Positions 1 through 6,141 of a DNA stretch of 18,698 nucleotides are shown in pieces. The stretch comes from Bacteroidota bacterium. GTDB lineage: Bacteria > Bacteroidota > Rhodothermia > Rhodothermales > UBA10348. The stretch spans positions 1 through 18,698 of the forward strand of contig JAQCDI010000011.1 of the NCBI GenBank assembly GCA_027620595.1. The letters are read 5' to 3'. The translations under genes and the position numbers were made by a program. The notes beneath the pieces are model-generated. The model did not search any database. It saw only the letters and a program-made list of their open reading frames with translations, and had not been told where the DNA came from. Each line of letters opens with the position of its first letter. Within the stretch, counting starts at the first letter, position 1.

Positions 1-381
1 AACCACAAGTTCATCCAGTTCCTCGGTCTGAATTTCCATCGCGAACGTTCCCAGAGCCGCATCCGAGCCTGCCAGCGTGAAGTTGTGCTGGATGGTGCGG
101 AAGCCCACGAACGTGATCTGCAGCACGTACTCCCCTTCCGGGACCCGGCGCAGCGTGAAGGCTCCTTCTGCGTTTGCCGTGGCAAACTTGGTCAGCGTGG
201 AATCGGCGGCCGTGAGTGCCACGACCGTGGCTCCCTGCAGGCCGACACCGGCTGAGTCCACGACCGCACCGGTCACATCGAACCGGTCCTGACGCGCCTG
301 CGCATCCTGAGCGGGAACCATGGCAAGAACGGCCCAGAACAGCAGGGCACAACGAAAGAGAACGGAGAATCGGGACTTCAT
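1..381 (-). CDS. TonB-dependent receptor-type outer-membrane protein, N-terminal part (cut by window edge)
   Basis: Only the first 127 codons are present; the frame is open to base 1. Translated from the ATG at 379-381, the protein begins with a signal peptide: basic MKSRF, then a hydrophobic stretch to about residue 24, with probable cleavage near AQA/R at 27-30. A carboxypeptidase regulatory-like beta-sandwich follows at about residues 32-120, with the typical features: VTGAVVDSAGVGLQGATVV, then GAFTLRRVPEGEYVLQITFVGF, then the acidic end EELDELVV. In Bacteroidota this domain normally precedes a plug and beta-barrel, so an outer-membrane receptor or transporter is expected; the barrel lies outside the window. 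The gene lies 64 nt downstream of the GLPGLI gene on the same strand and is probably co-transcribed with it, a common pairing. The substrate cannot be told. A secreted protein with only this domain is the alternative. Confidence 0.75.
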   Translation of the reverse strand, partial: MKSRFSVLFRCALLFWAVLAMVPAQDAQARQDRFDVTGAVVDSAGVGLQGATVVALTAADSTLTKFATANAEGAFTLRRVPEGEYVLQITFVGFRTIQHNFTLAGSDAALGTFAMEIQTEELDELVV

Positions 382-445
382 GTAAGGTCGGCGGGTTGGG
401 TGTTCGCGGAACGGCTGCGTCTTCCGATCCGGACAACGGTTGCGG

Positions 446-1231
446 TCAGTTTCCTCGGATCACGAAGCGACCTCCGTTGCCCCTGCCGCCGAACTGGGCT
501 TCCATCTCCTTGCGTTTCTCTTCGACGATGGCGTCGAACTCCTCCTGCGTCACTTTCTTGCCGTCCTGGGGCACCTCGATCGTGCCTTCGGCCAGATCCG
601 CCAGGGCGATGTCCGTGGCCGTATAGGTAACGCGGCCTTCATCGAGGGTCAGCACCAGGATGGCGCCGGGGAGACCGTTGAATCGCTCGGGACCGACAGC
701 AACCGGAATCTGGGGGCTGAACCAGGCTTCCACAGCCACGGTGTCCCGCATGGCCGTCGCTTTCTGCACGAGGTATCCGTTGAACTCGCTCTGCTCTCCG
801 GTCAGCTTCCAGGAAAGCATCGGAACGTCATCCTCGATCAGGAAGGTGCGGCCCATGAAGTCCCGGCGATCGGTGATGCGCGCCTCGTCGTGATTGATGT
901 ACGTCACGTTCTGCTCTTGGGCACGTGCCATCCGGATCATCATACCGCCACCGCCGAAGGAGCGATCTTCCGCATCCTCCTGCTCCTCAGCGGCCTTCCA
1001 GACCGACTCCATCTCATTGAAATGGAGCACCATATTGGTCTTGTTTTCCGTGGGAATCTGGTCCCGCATCGATTCCATCTCGGGTGGCAGATTGATCTCG
1101 ATCTTGATCACGCGATCGAAGGCAATCGTTCCCTGTTGCGCCATCGCGGCCGGAGCAAGGAAAAGGAGCAGGAGCGGAAGAAAACGTTTAATGGGTGTAG
1201 GACGGATTACTGGCGGGTGCGTGTGCACCAC
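446..1231 (-). CDS. GLPGLI-family secreted protein
   Basis: This 261-residue protein has the hallmarks of the Bacteroidota GLPGLI family (function unknown). A WKLTGEQSEFNGYLVQKAT segment lies at about 141-159. A tryptophan/proline stretch (AWFSPQIPVAVGPERF) then leads directly into NGLPGAIL at 185-192. A Sec signal is visible: IKR, then a leucine-rich core at about 17-27 ending APAAMA/QQG, so the mature protein would start near residue 32. The C-terminal tail is charged and glycine/arginine rich. The start is uncertain: GTG codons at 1229-1231 and 1226-1228 are available, no ATG precedes the signal peptide, and no clear Shine-Dalgarno is visible, as is usual in this phylum. The protein is probably periplasmic or cell-surface. 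It precedes a receptor-type gene, which suggests a shared envelope role, but that is inference from position only. Confidence 0.85.
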   Translation of the reverse strand: MVHTHPPVIRPTPIKRFLPLLLLFLAPAAMAQQGTIAFDRVIKIEINLPPEMESMRDQIPTENKTNMVLHFNEMESVWKAAEEQEDAEDRSFGGGGMMIRMARAQEQNVTYINHDEARITDRRDFMGRTFLIEDDVPMLSWKLTGEQSEFNGYLVQKATAMRDTVAVEAWFSPQIPVAVGPERFNGLPGAILVLTLDEGRVTYTATDIALADLAEGTIEVPQDGKKVTQEEFDAIVEEKRKEMEAQFGGRGNGGRFVIRGN

Positions 1232-1241
1232 AGAAACGGAA

Positions 1242-1339
1242 GAGTCAGCGGAATATTGCGCGTCCCATGCAAGACCCGGAACGATTCTGCGCGTAACCCG
1301 GAGACGCGCGATTCACGGGTTCGATTCCCTGCTGACCCA
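1242..1339 (+). other. tRNA-like 3' end (possible tRNA remnant or old attachment site)
   Basis: The segment 1314-1339 reads like the 3' end of a tRNA. It has a canonical T-loop TTCGATT (1320-1326), a 3' T-stem CCCTG (1327-1331), an acceptor strand CTGACCC (1332-1338) and a discriminator A. The 5' T-stem is CACGGG, which would pair perfectly only if one C (1316) bulges out. Upstream, GAGTCAG (1242-1248) pairs with the acceptor strand with a single A-C mismatch. GCGCGT (1289-1294) and ACGCGC (1304-1309) form a hairpin in variable-arm position. No convincing D-arm or anticodon arm is seen and no CCA is encoded. It is best read as a degenerate tRNA or a tRNA 3'-end fragment, not a working gene. 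Chance resemblance is possible. Confidence 0.35.
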
Positions 1340-1470
1340 TTCTTGACATCATCCTCACGCGGCGGAATACCCCGTATTTTCGACGTCCCCTGCTCCTTCG
1401 ACTTATATATTCCGTGCTTCCCCCGTGTATGAGGGGTTTACCCGTTCCACATGACCCATTCCGACCGTTC

Positions 1471-3429
1471 ATGTCCGCTTCCATCACCCTGACTTTCCCC
1501 GACGGATCCACCCGCAGCTATGACAGCGGGATCACGGGATACGACGTGGCCGCCAGCATTTCCGAAGGCCTCGCCCGCATGGCGGTTTCCGTGGGTGTGG
1601 ATGAAGAGACGTGGGACCTTTCGCGGCCGATCGAGAAGGACGCCGAGGTCCGCATCTTCACCTTGCGCGACAACGAAGGGTGGGCCACCTACTGGCACTC
1701 GTCGGCCCACCTGATGGCCGAGGCCTTGCAGGAGCTGTTCCCCGGGGTCAAGTTCGGCATCGGTCCCGCCATCGAGAAAGGCTTCTACTACGATGTGGAT
1801 CTCGGAGATCGGCAGCTGACGGCGGCAGACCTGGAAGCCATCGAGAACAAGATGATGGAACTCTCCAGGAAGGATGCCGCCTATGAGCGCCGGGAAGTTC
1901 CGAAAGCGGAGGCCATCGCTTACTTCAAGGAAAAGGGCGACGAATACAAGCTGGAGCTCCTCGAAGACCTGGAGGACGGTTCGATCACCTTCTACACCCA
2001 GGGTGACTTCACGGACCTCTGCCGGGGCCCGCACATCCCGAGTACGGGACAGATCAAATTTGCCAAGCTGCTCAACATTGCCGGCGCCTACTGGCGCGGG
2101 GACCAGGATCGCAAGCAGCTGACCCGCCTCTATGGCATCACCTTCCCTAAGAAGAAGGAACTCGACGAATTCCTTGAGATGCTCGAACTGGCCCGTCAGC
2201 GGGACCACCGCAAGCTGGGCAAGGAACTCGAACTCTTCCATTTCTCGGCCAAGGTCGGTTCCGGACTGCCGCTGTGGCTGCCCAAAGGAACGATCCTGCG
2301 CGAGACCCTGACCGACTTCCTCAAGGAAGAGCAGATGCGTCGTGGTTACGAGCCGGTCATCACGCCGCACATCGGACGGCTGGAGCTCTACAAGACCAGC
2401 GGTCACTACCCGTACTATTCGGACAGCCAGTTCCCGCCGATGATGGACGATGAGGAGGAAGGCTACCTCCTCAAGCCCATGAACTGCCCGCACCACACCC
2501 AGATCTATGATGCGCGGCCCCGCTCCTACCGCGAGCTGCCGGTTCGCCTGGCCGAATTCGGTACGGTGTATCGCTATGAGCAGTCGGGTGAGCTCTCGGG
2601 CCTGACCCGTGTGCGCGGCTTCACGGTGGACGATGCCCACATCTTCTGCCGCCCCGACCAGGTCAAGCAGGAGTTCAAGGACGTGATCGACCTGACGCTG
2701 ATGGTCTTCTCCTCCCTGGGCTTCGACAACTTCAAGGCCCAGGTGTCGCTTCGTGACCCGTCCAACAAGGAGAAATACGTCGGCGACGATGCCCAGTGGG
2801 ACGCCGCCGAGCAGGCCATCCGCGAGGCGGCTGCAGAAAAAGGCCTCGACACGATCGAAATCGAGGGCGAAGCGGCCTTCTACGGACCGAAGCTGGACTT
2901 CATGGTCAAGGATGCCCTGGGCCGCGAATGGCAGCTCGGCACCATCCAGATCGACTACAACCTGCCCCAGCGCTTCGACCTCTGGTTTACGGGCTCGGAC
3001 GACCAGAAACACCGCCCGGTCATGATCCACCGCGCACCCTTCGGGTCACTCGAGCGCTTCATCGGGGTCTTGATCGAGCACTGCGGAGGCAATTTCCCGA
3101 CGTGGCTCTCGCCGCTGCAGGTCAAGGTGCTGCCCATCGGACAGGACTTCAACGCCTACGCGGAGAAGGTCACCAAGCGCCTGCTGAAAGCCGGATTCCG
3201 TGCGGAAGCCGACCTGCGGCACGAGAAAGTGGGGTACAAGATCCGCTCGGCCGAGATGCAGAAGACCCCGTACATGCTGGTTGTCGGACAGAGCGAAATG
3301 GACTCCGATTCCGTGGCCGTCCGGCGTCACGGTGCCGGGGATCAGGGTGTCGAAAAGGTGGAATCCTTCATCGCCCTCCTGCAGGCCGAAATCGATGCGG
3401 CTTTCGGGCGAACCGCGGACGAAGCCTGA
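1471..3429 (+). CDS. thrS: Threonine--tRNA ligase (ThrRS)
   Basis: This cytoplasmic class II synthetase charges tRNA-Thr. It is full length (652 aa from the ATG at 1471). Domains in order: an N-terminal TGS domain (about 1-66); an editing domain with HSSAH (76-80) and the CRGPH motif (C184, H188) for removal of mischarged serine; the catalytic core; and a C-terminal anticodon-binding domain (from about residue 550). The three zinc/substrate ligands are present: C339 in PMNCPHH, H390 in VDDAHIFC and H520 in VMIHRA. NCPHH in place of NCPGH is the form I associate with Bacteroidota enzymes. The frame extends upstream to 1414, but the ATG at 1471 starts the protein exactly at the TGS domain (ITLTFPDGS), so I chose it. 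It heads the infC-rpmI-rplT cluster. An AT-rich island (TTATATATT, 1403-1411) lies where a promoter could be. Confidence 0.98.
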   Translation: MSASITLTFPDGSTRSYDSGITGYDVAASISEGLARMAVSVGVDEETWDLSRPIEKDAEVRIFTLRDNEGWATYWHSSAHLMAEALQELFPGVKFGIGPAIEKGFYYDVDLGDRQLTAADLEAIENKMMELSRKDAAYERREVPKAEAIAYFKEKGDEYKLELLEDLEDGSITFYTQGDFTDLCRGPHIPSTGQIKFAKLLNIAGAYWRGDQDRKQLTRLYGITFPKKKELDEFLEMLELARQRDHRKLGKELELFHFSAKVGSGLPLWLPKGTILRETLTDFLKEEQMRRGYEPVITPHIGRLELYKTSGHYPYYSDSQFPPMMDDEEEGYLLKPMNCPHHTQIYDARPRSYRELPVRLAEFGTVYRYEQSGELSGLTRVRGFTVDDAHIFCRPDQVKQEFKDVIDLTLMVFSSLGFDNFKAQVSLRDPSNKEKYVGDDAQWDAAEQAIREAAAEKGLDTIEIEGEAAFYGPKLDFMVKDALGREWQLGTIQIDYNLPQRFDLWFTGSDDQKHRPVMIHRAPFGSLERFIGVLIEHCGGNFPTWLSPLQVKVLPIGQDFNAYAEKVTKRLLKAGFRAEADLRHEKVGYKIRSAEMQKTPYMLVVGQSEMDSDSVAVRRHGAGDQGVEKVESFIALLQAEIDAAFGRTADEA

Positions 3430-3487
3430 TTGCGCTGTTCATGCTTGGATTGCCTTCGATTTGTCCGTTGCCAAGGACGGGCAATTC

Positions 3488-4075
3488 ATGAATCAAAACC
3501 CTAGATTCAGGGTAGTACTGTTTTATTTTGACGTCCCGATAACCAACCTCATTACTGTCATCGCTAAGGAAACAATCCGGGTAAACGACCGCATCAGAGC
3601 ATCTGAAGTCCGCGTCGTTGACCCCAAGGGAAATCACGGAATCTATCCCGTTGAAGAAGCGCTTCGGATGGCCGAAGAGCAGGAGCTGGATCTGGTAGAG
3701 ATCTCTCCCAATGCCGAACCGCCGGTTGTCAAGATCATGGATTATGGCAAATACCGGTACGAGCTGCAGAAGAAGGAGAAAGAAGCCAAGAAGAAGCAGC
3801 ACACCATCGAATTGAAGGAAATCCGTTTCCGCCCCCATACGGACACCCACGATTTCAACTTCAAGACCAAACATGCCAAAGGATTCCTGGAGCAGGGACA
3901 CAAGGTCAAAGCCTATGTGCAGTTCCGTGGCCGGGACATCATCTACAAGGACCACGGCATGGAAGTACTGGCCCGATTCATCCAGGAACTGGAAGACGTG
4001 GCCAAGATCGACCAGGCACCCAAGATGGAAGGTCGACGCATGACCACCATCCTCAGTCCGAGCAAGAAGAAGTAG
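3488..4075 (+). CDS. infC: Translation initiation factor IF-3
   Basis: IF3 binds the 30S subunit, checks start codon and initiator tRNA, and blocks premature 50S joining. Both domains are intact: the N-domain (IRVNDRIRASEVRVVD to VDLVEISPNAEPPVVKIMDYGKYRYE), a lysine-rich linker (KKEKEAKKKQH), and the C-domain (KEIRFRPHTDTHDFNFK, VQFRGRDIIYKDHGMEVL). It ends in SPSKKK. The only ATG in reach is at 3488 (195 aa), but the first 29 residues it adds are hydrophobic and AT-rich and do not look like IF3. The conserved homology begins at IRVNDRI, whose first codon is ATC at 3575, 4 nt after AAGGA (3566-3570). An ATT at 3551 is another option. IF3 in E. coli starts at AUU for autoregulation, so a non-canonical start (protein about 166-174 aa) is quite possible here. 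The gene follows thrS by about 60-145 nt depending on the start. Confidence 0.95.
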   Translation: MNQNPRFRVVLFYFDVPITNLITVIAKETIRVNDRIRASEVRVVDPKGNHGIYPVEEALRMAEEQELDLVEISPNAEPPVVKIMDYGKYRYELQKKEKEAKKKQHTIELKEIRFRPHTDTHDFNFKTKHAKGFLEQGHKVKAYVQFRGRDIIYKDHGMEVLARFIQELEDVAKIDQAPKMEGRRMTTILSPSKKK

Positions 4076-4134
4076 TCCGCCGGAAAACGTGTCCTGACGG
4101 CATCCAATTCGACAGTTCTTGATCGAAGGACGGA

Positions 4135-4165
4135 TTGCGATTGGAGTCCTGTTTTGTTAGTTTTC
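4135..4165 (+). promoter_or_regulatory. Candidate Bacteroidota-type promoter for rpmI-rplT
   Basis: TTG at 4135-4137 is separated by 20 nt from TAGTTTTC at 4158-4165. This matches the known Bacteroidota sigma pattern (TTG-N19-21-TAnnTTTG) except for the last base. It lies in an AT-rich dip between infC and rpmI. Transcription would start near 4172, giving a leader of about 70 nt before the rpmI start codon. It is a pattern match only. Confidence 0.4.
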
Positions 4166-4189
4166 CCGGCTCACCCGTTATCCCGTCAA

Positions 4190-4236
4190 GGGACAACCCG
4201 GCAGCAGTCCCTGGACTGCCTTGCCAAGACAAGGCA
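4190..4236 (+). promoter_or_regulatory. Structured leader of rpmI with mutually exclusive hairpins
   Basis: Three pairings compete just before the rpmI ATG at 4243. GCAGTCC (4204-4210) pairs with GGACTGC (4213-4219), with the inner pairs opening to form the loop. TGCCTTG (4217-4223) pairs with CAAGGCA (4230-4236) around a 6-nt loop and shares TGC 4217-4219 with the first stem. GGGAC (4190-4194) can pair with GTCCC (4207-4211). L20 is known to bind rpmI leaders and repress translation in E. coli and Bacillus, so an L20 autoregulatory site is a reasonable inference. No known leader family was identified by alignment. Confidence 0.4.
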
Positions 4237-4242
4237 CTCGAC

Positions 4243-4437
4243 ATGCCCAAGATGAAAACCAACAGTGGCGCCAAGAAGCGCTTCACGACGACCGGCACCG
4301 GCCGTATCCGTCGGAAGAAAGCTTTCAAGAGCCACATCCTGACCAAGAAGTCGCCCAAGCGCAAGCGCAACCTGCGCGGAACGACCCTGGTCGACAGTGT
4401 TGATGAGCCGCGCATGCGGCGTCTGATCAACGCGTGA
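4243..4437 (+). CDS. rpmI: 50S ribosomal protein L35
   Basis: A small basic ribosomal protein of 64 residues, the usual length for L35. The family pattern is complete: MPKMKTNSGAKKRF at the N-terminus, TGTGRIRRKKAFKSHILTKK in the middle, and KRKRNLRGTTLV followed by RMRRLI near the end. The ATG at 4243 gives the canonical MPKMK start, whereas the open frame from 4135 would add unrelated residues. It sits 167 nt after infC and 67 nt before rplT, the conserved IF3-L35-L20 order. The long gap upstream contains a promoter-like sequence and alternative hairpins, so it may be expressed separately from thrS-infC. It is a component of the large subunit. Confidence 0.98.
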   Translation: MPKMKTNSGAKKRFTTTGTGRIRRKKAFKSHILTKKSPKRKRNLRGTTLVDSVDEPRMRRLINA

Positions 4438-4504
4438 CCTATCGCCTCCCTCGCCGCCTGCGGGCAGGTCAAGGGATTCAAAAGTGCAAACCACGTAGCC
4501 AACC

Positions 4505-4849
4505 ATGCCTCGCGCAAAAAACAGAGTAGCCTCCCGCCGCCGCCGTAAGGCCATCATGTCGATGGCCAAAGGGTACTGGGGCCGCCGCCGCAACGTCTAC
4601 ACCGTTGCCAAGAACGCGGTCGAAAAAGCCCTTGGATACCAGTTCCGTGACCGGCGCGCACGCAAGCGTCAGTTCCGTAAACTGTGGATCACCCGCATCA
4701 ATGCCGGTGCCCGCGTCAATGGCACGACCTATTCCCAGCTCATGGGATCCCTTCGCAAAGCCGATGTGCAGCTGAACCGCAAGGTACTTGCCCACTTGGC
4801 CATGCACGATCCCGAGGCCTTCGCCGCCGTCGTCAAGACGGGTAACTGA
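4505..4849 (+). CDS. rplT: 50S ribosomal protein L20
   Basis: L20 binds 23S rRNA early in 50S assembly and in several bacteria also represses its own operon by binding the rpmI leader. The 114-residue protein is the normal family length. The extended, very basic N-terminal tail is present (MPRAKNRVASRRRRKAIM, then AKGYWGRRRNVYTVAKNAVEKAL), followed by RDRRARKRQFRKLWITRINA and the C-terminal globular domain (GTTYSQLMGSLRKADVQLNRKVLAHLA). The ATG at 4505 gives the family-standard MPRA start. It is followed by about 120 nt and then a strong intrinsic terminator at 4969-5007, so it is the last gene of the L35-L20 unit. Confidence 0.98.
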   Translation: MPRAKNRVASRRRRKAIMSMAKGYWGRRRNVYTVAKNAVEKALGYQFRDRRARKRQFRKLWITRINAGARVNGTTYSQLMGSLRKADVQLNRKVLAHLAMHDPEAFAAVVKTGN

Positions 4850-4968
4850 GCCCTCATGCTTTCGATGCCCTCCATCCTGACCCGTGCCCGATTTATGGGC
4901 TGCACTGCCTAATGCTGTAGCAGGCGGTGCGTCAGGATTCTTTCGGCATCCCAACCGCACGAGACAAG

Positions 4969-5007
4969 AATCCCGCCTCCCTCTACAGGACAGGCGGGAT
5001 TTTTTTT
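4969..5007 (+). terminator. Rho-independent terminator after rplT
   Basis: AATCCCGCCT (4969-4978) and AGGCGGGATT (4992-5001) form a perfect 10-bp stem around a 13-nt loop, running directly into eight T residues (5000-5007). This is a textbook intrinsic terminator for the L35-L20 unit. It lies 64 nt before the pheS ATG, so pheST either has its own promoter downstream or depends on read-through here. I saw no Phe-rich leader peptide that would argue for classical pheST attenuation. Confidence 0.9.
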
Positions 5008-5070
5008 GCTTGCCGGACACCGCGTGCCGGCCACCACTCAACCACCGCTCCACGCCGACCCCGACCGGAA

Positions 5071-6129
5071 ATGAACGATTCCGAACGTTCCGTTGCCGAA
5101 GCTGCTGCCGACGCCCTCCGCCAGTTGAAAGAGGACATCGAAGGCGCTGTCCTTGACACGGCCGAGGCCATCGATGCCTACCGTATCCGCTATCTGAGCC
5201 GCAAACAGGGACAGATCACCGCCCTGATGAAACGCATCCCTGATGTGGCGCCCGAGGACCGGAAGGCTTTCGGCCAGGAAATCAATGCCGCCAAGGCCAC
5301 CGTGGAGGAGCGCCTTGAAGCGGCCATGGCCGCGCTGGCGGGTTCTGCCACCCACCAGACGGCCCCTACCGACCTGACCCTGCCTGGCAGGTCCCAACCC
5401 GAGGGCAGCCTCCACCCCATCACGCAGGCCGCTCGCCTCATTACGCGGGTATTCGAGAGCTATGGTTTTTCGGTGGCGGAAGGACCGGAGATCGAGGATG
5501 ACTGGCACAACTTCTCGGCCCTGAACTTCCCGCCCGACCATCCGGCCCGGGATATGCAGGACACGTTCTTCATCGAGGAGGCCGACAGGGAGCATGGAGG
5601 TATCCTGCTGCGCACGCACACGTCCCCGGTCCAGATCCGGGTGATGGAGGAGGTCATGAAACATGGTCAGCCTCCCATCCGCGTCATCGTGCCGGGCCGC
5701 GTCTACCGCAACGAGGCCATCTCCTACAAATCCTATTGTCTGTTCCACCAGGTGGAAGGACTATACATCGATGAAGGCGTCACGATGGCGGATCTCAAGC
5801 AGATCCTGCACGCCTTTGCCCGCACGCTCTTCGGCGAGGACGTCCGCATGCGGTTCCGTCCTTCGTTCTTCCCCTTCACTGAGCCCAGTGCGGAAGTCGA
5901 CATCTGGTGGAAGGACGAGAATCTTCCCGGTGGAGGCCGTTGGATGGAAATCCTGGGCTGCGGCATGGTAGACCCCAACGTCCTCGAAGGTGTGGGCATC
6001 GACTCCGAGAAGTACACCGGTTATGCCTTCGGCATGGGCATCGAGCGCATCGCCATGCTGCGCTTCGGTATCGATGACATCCGCATCCTCTATGAAAACG
6101 ACGTCCGTTTCCTCGAGCAATTCAGCTGA
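5071..6129 (+). CDS. pheS: Phenylalanine--tRNA ligase alpha subunit
   Basis: This is the catalytic subunit of the (alpha-beta)2 phenylalanyl-tRNA synthetase, 352 aa. An N-terminal coiled-coil tRNA-binding arm (about 1-95, with YLSRKQGQITALMKRI) leads to the class II core. Core motifs: GFSVAEGPEIEDDWHNFSAL (132-151); HTSPVQIR (183-190); motif 2, GRVYRNEAISYKSYCLFHQV (209-228); then PFTEPSAEVDIWW and, in motif 3, GYAFGMGIERIAMLRFGI. The YRNEAIS form, not YRND, is typical of Bacteroidota. The frame is open from 4927, but upstream codons run through the terminator, so the ATG at 5071 is the start. pheT follows after 12 nt, which indicates co-transcription. Confidence 0.97.
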   Translation: MNDSERSVAEAAADALRQLKEDIEGAVLDTAEAIDAYRIRYLSRKQGQITALMKRIPDVAPEDRKAFGQEINAAKATVEERLEAAMAALAGSATHQTAPTDLTLPGRSQPEGSLHPITQAARLITRVFESYGFSVAEGPEIEDDWHNFSALNFPPDHPARDMQDTFFIEEADREHGGILLRTHTSPVQIRVMEEVMKHGQPPIRVIVPGRVYRNEAISYKSYCLFHQVEGLYIDEGVTMADLKQILHAFARTLFGEDVRMRFRPSFFPFTEPSAEVDIWWKDENLPGGGRWMEILGCGMVDPNVLEGVGIDSEKYTGYAFGMGIERIAMLRFGIDDIRILYENDVRFLEQFS

Positions 6130-6141
6130 TTCCCTCCTGAC

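Noticed and set aside
1343..1348. TTGACA as a classical -35 box for thrS
   Set aside because: No good -10 at 16-18 nt (AATACC only), and it overlaps the tRNA-like end; Bacteroidota primary promoters use a different consensus.
1438..3030. Long 530-codon open frame antisense to thrS
   Set aside because: It is the mirror frame of a GC-rich coding gene; its product is low-complexity and matches no family, while the plus strand encodes an unmistakable ThrRS.
4850..5007. pheST attenuator with a Phe leader peptide
   Set aside because: A strong terminator is present, but I found no short frame rich in Phe codons before it nor a convincing antiterminator pairing.
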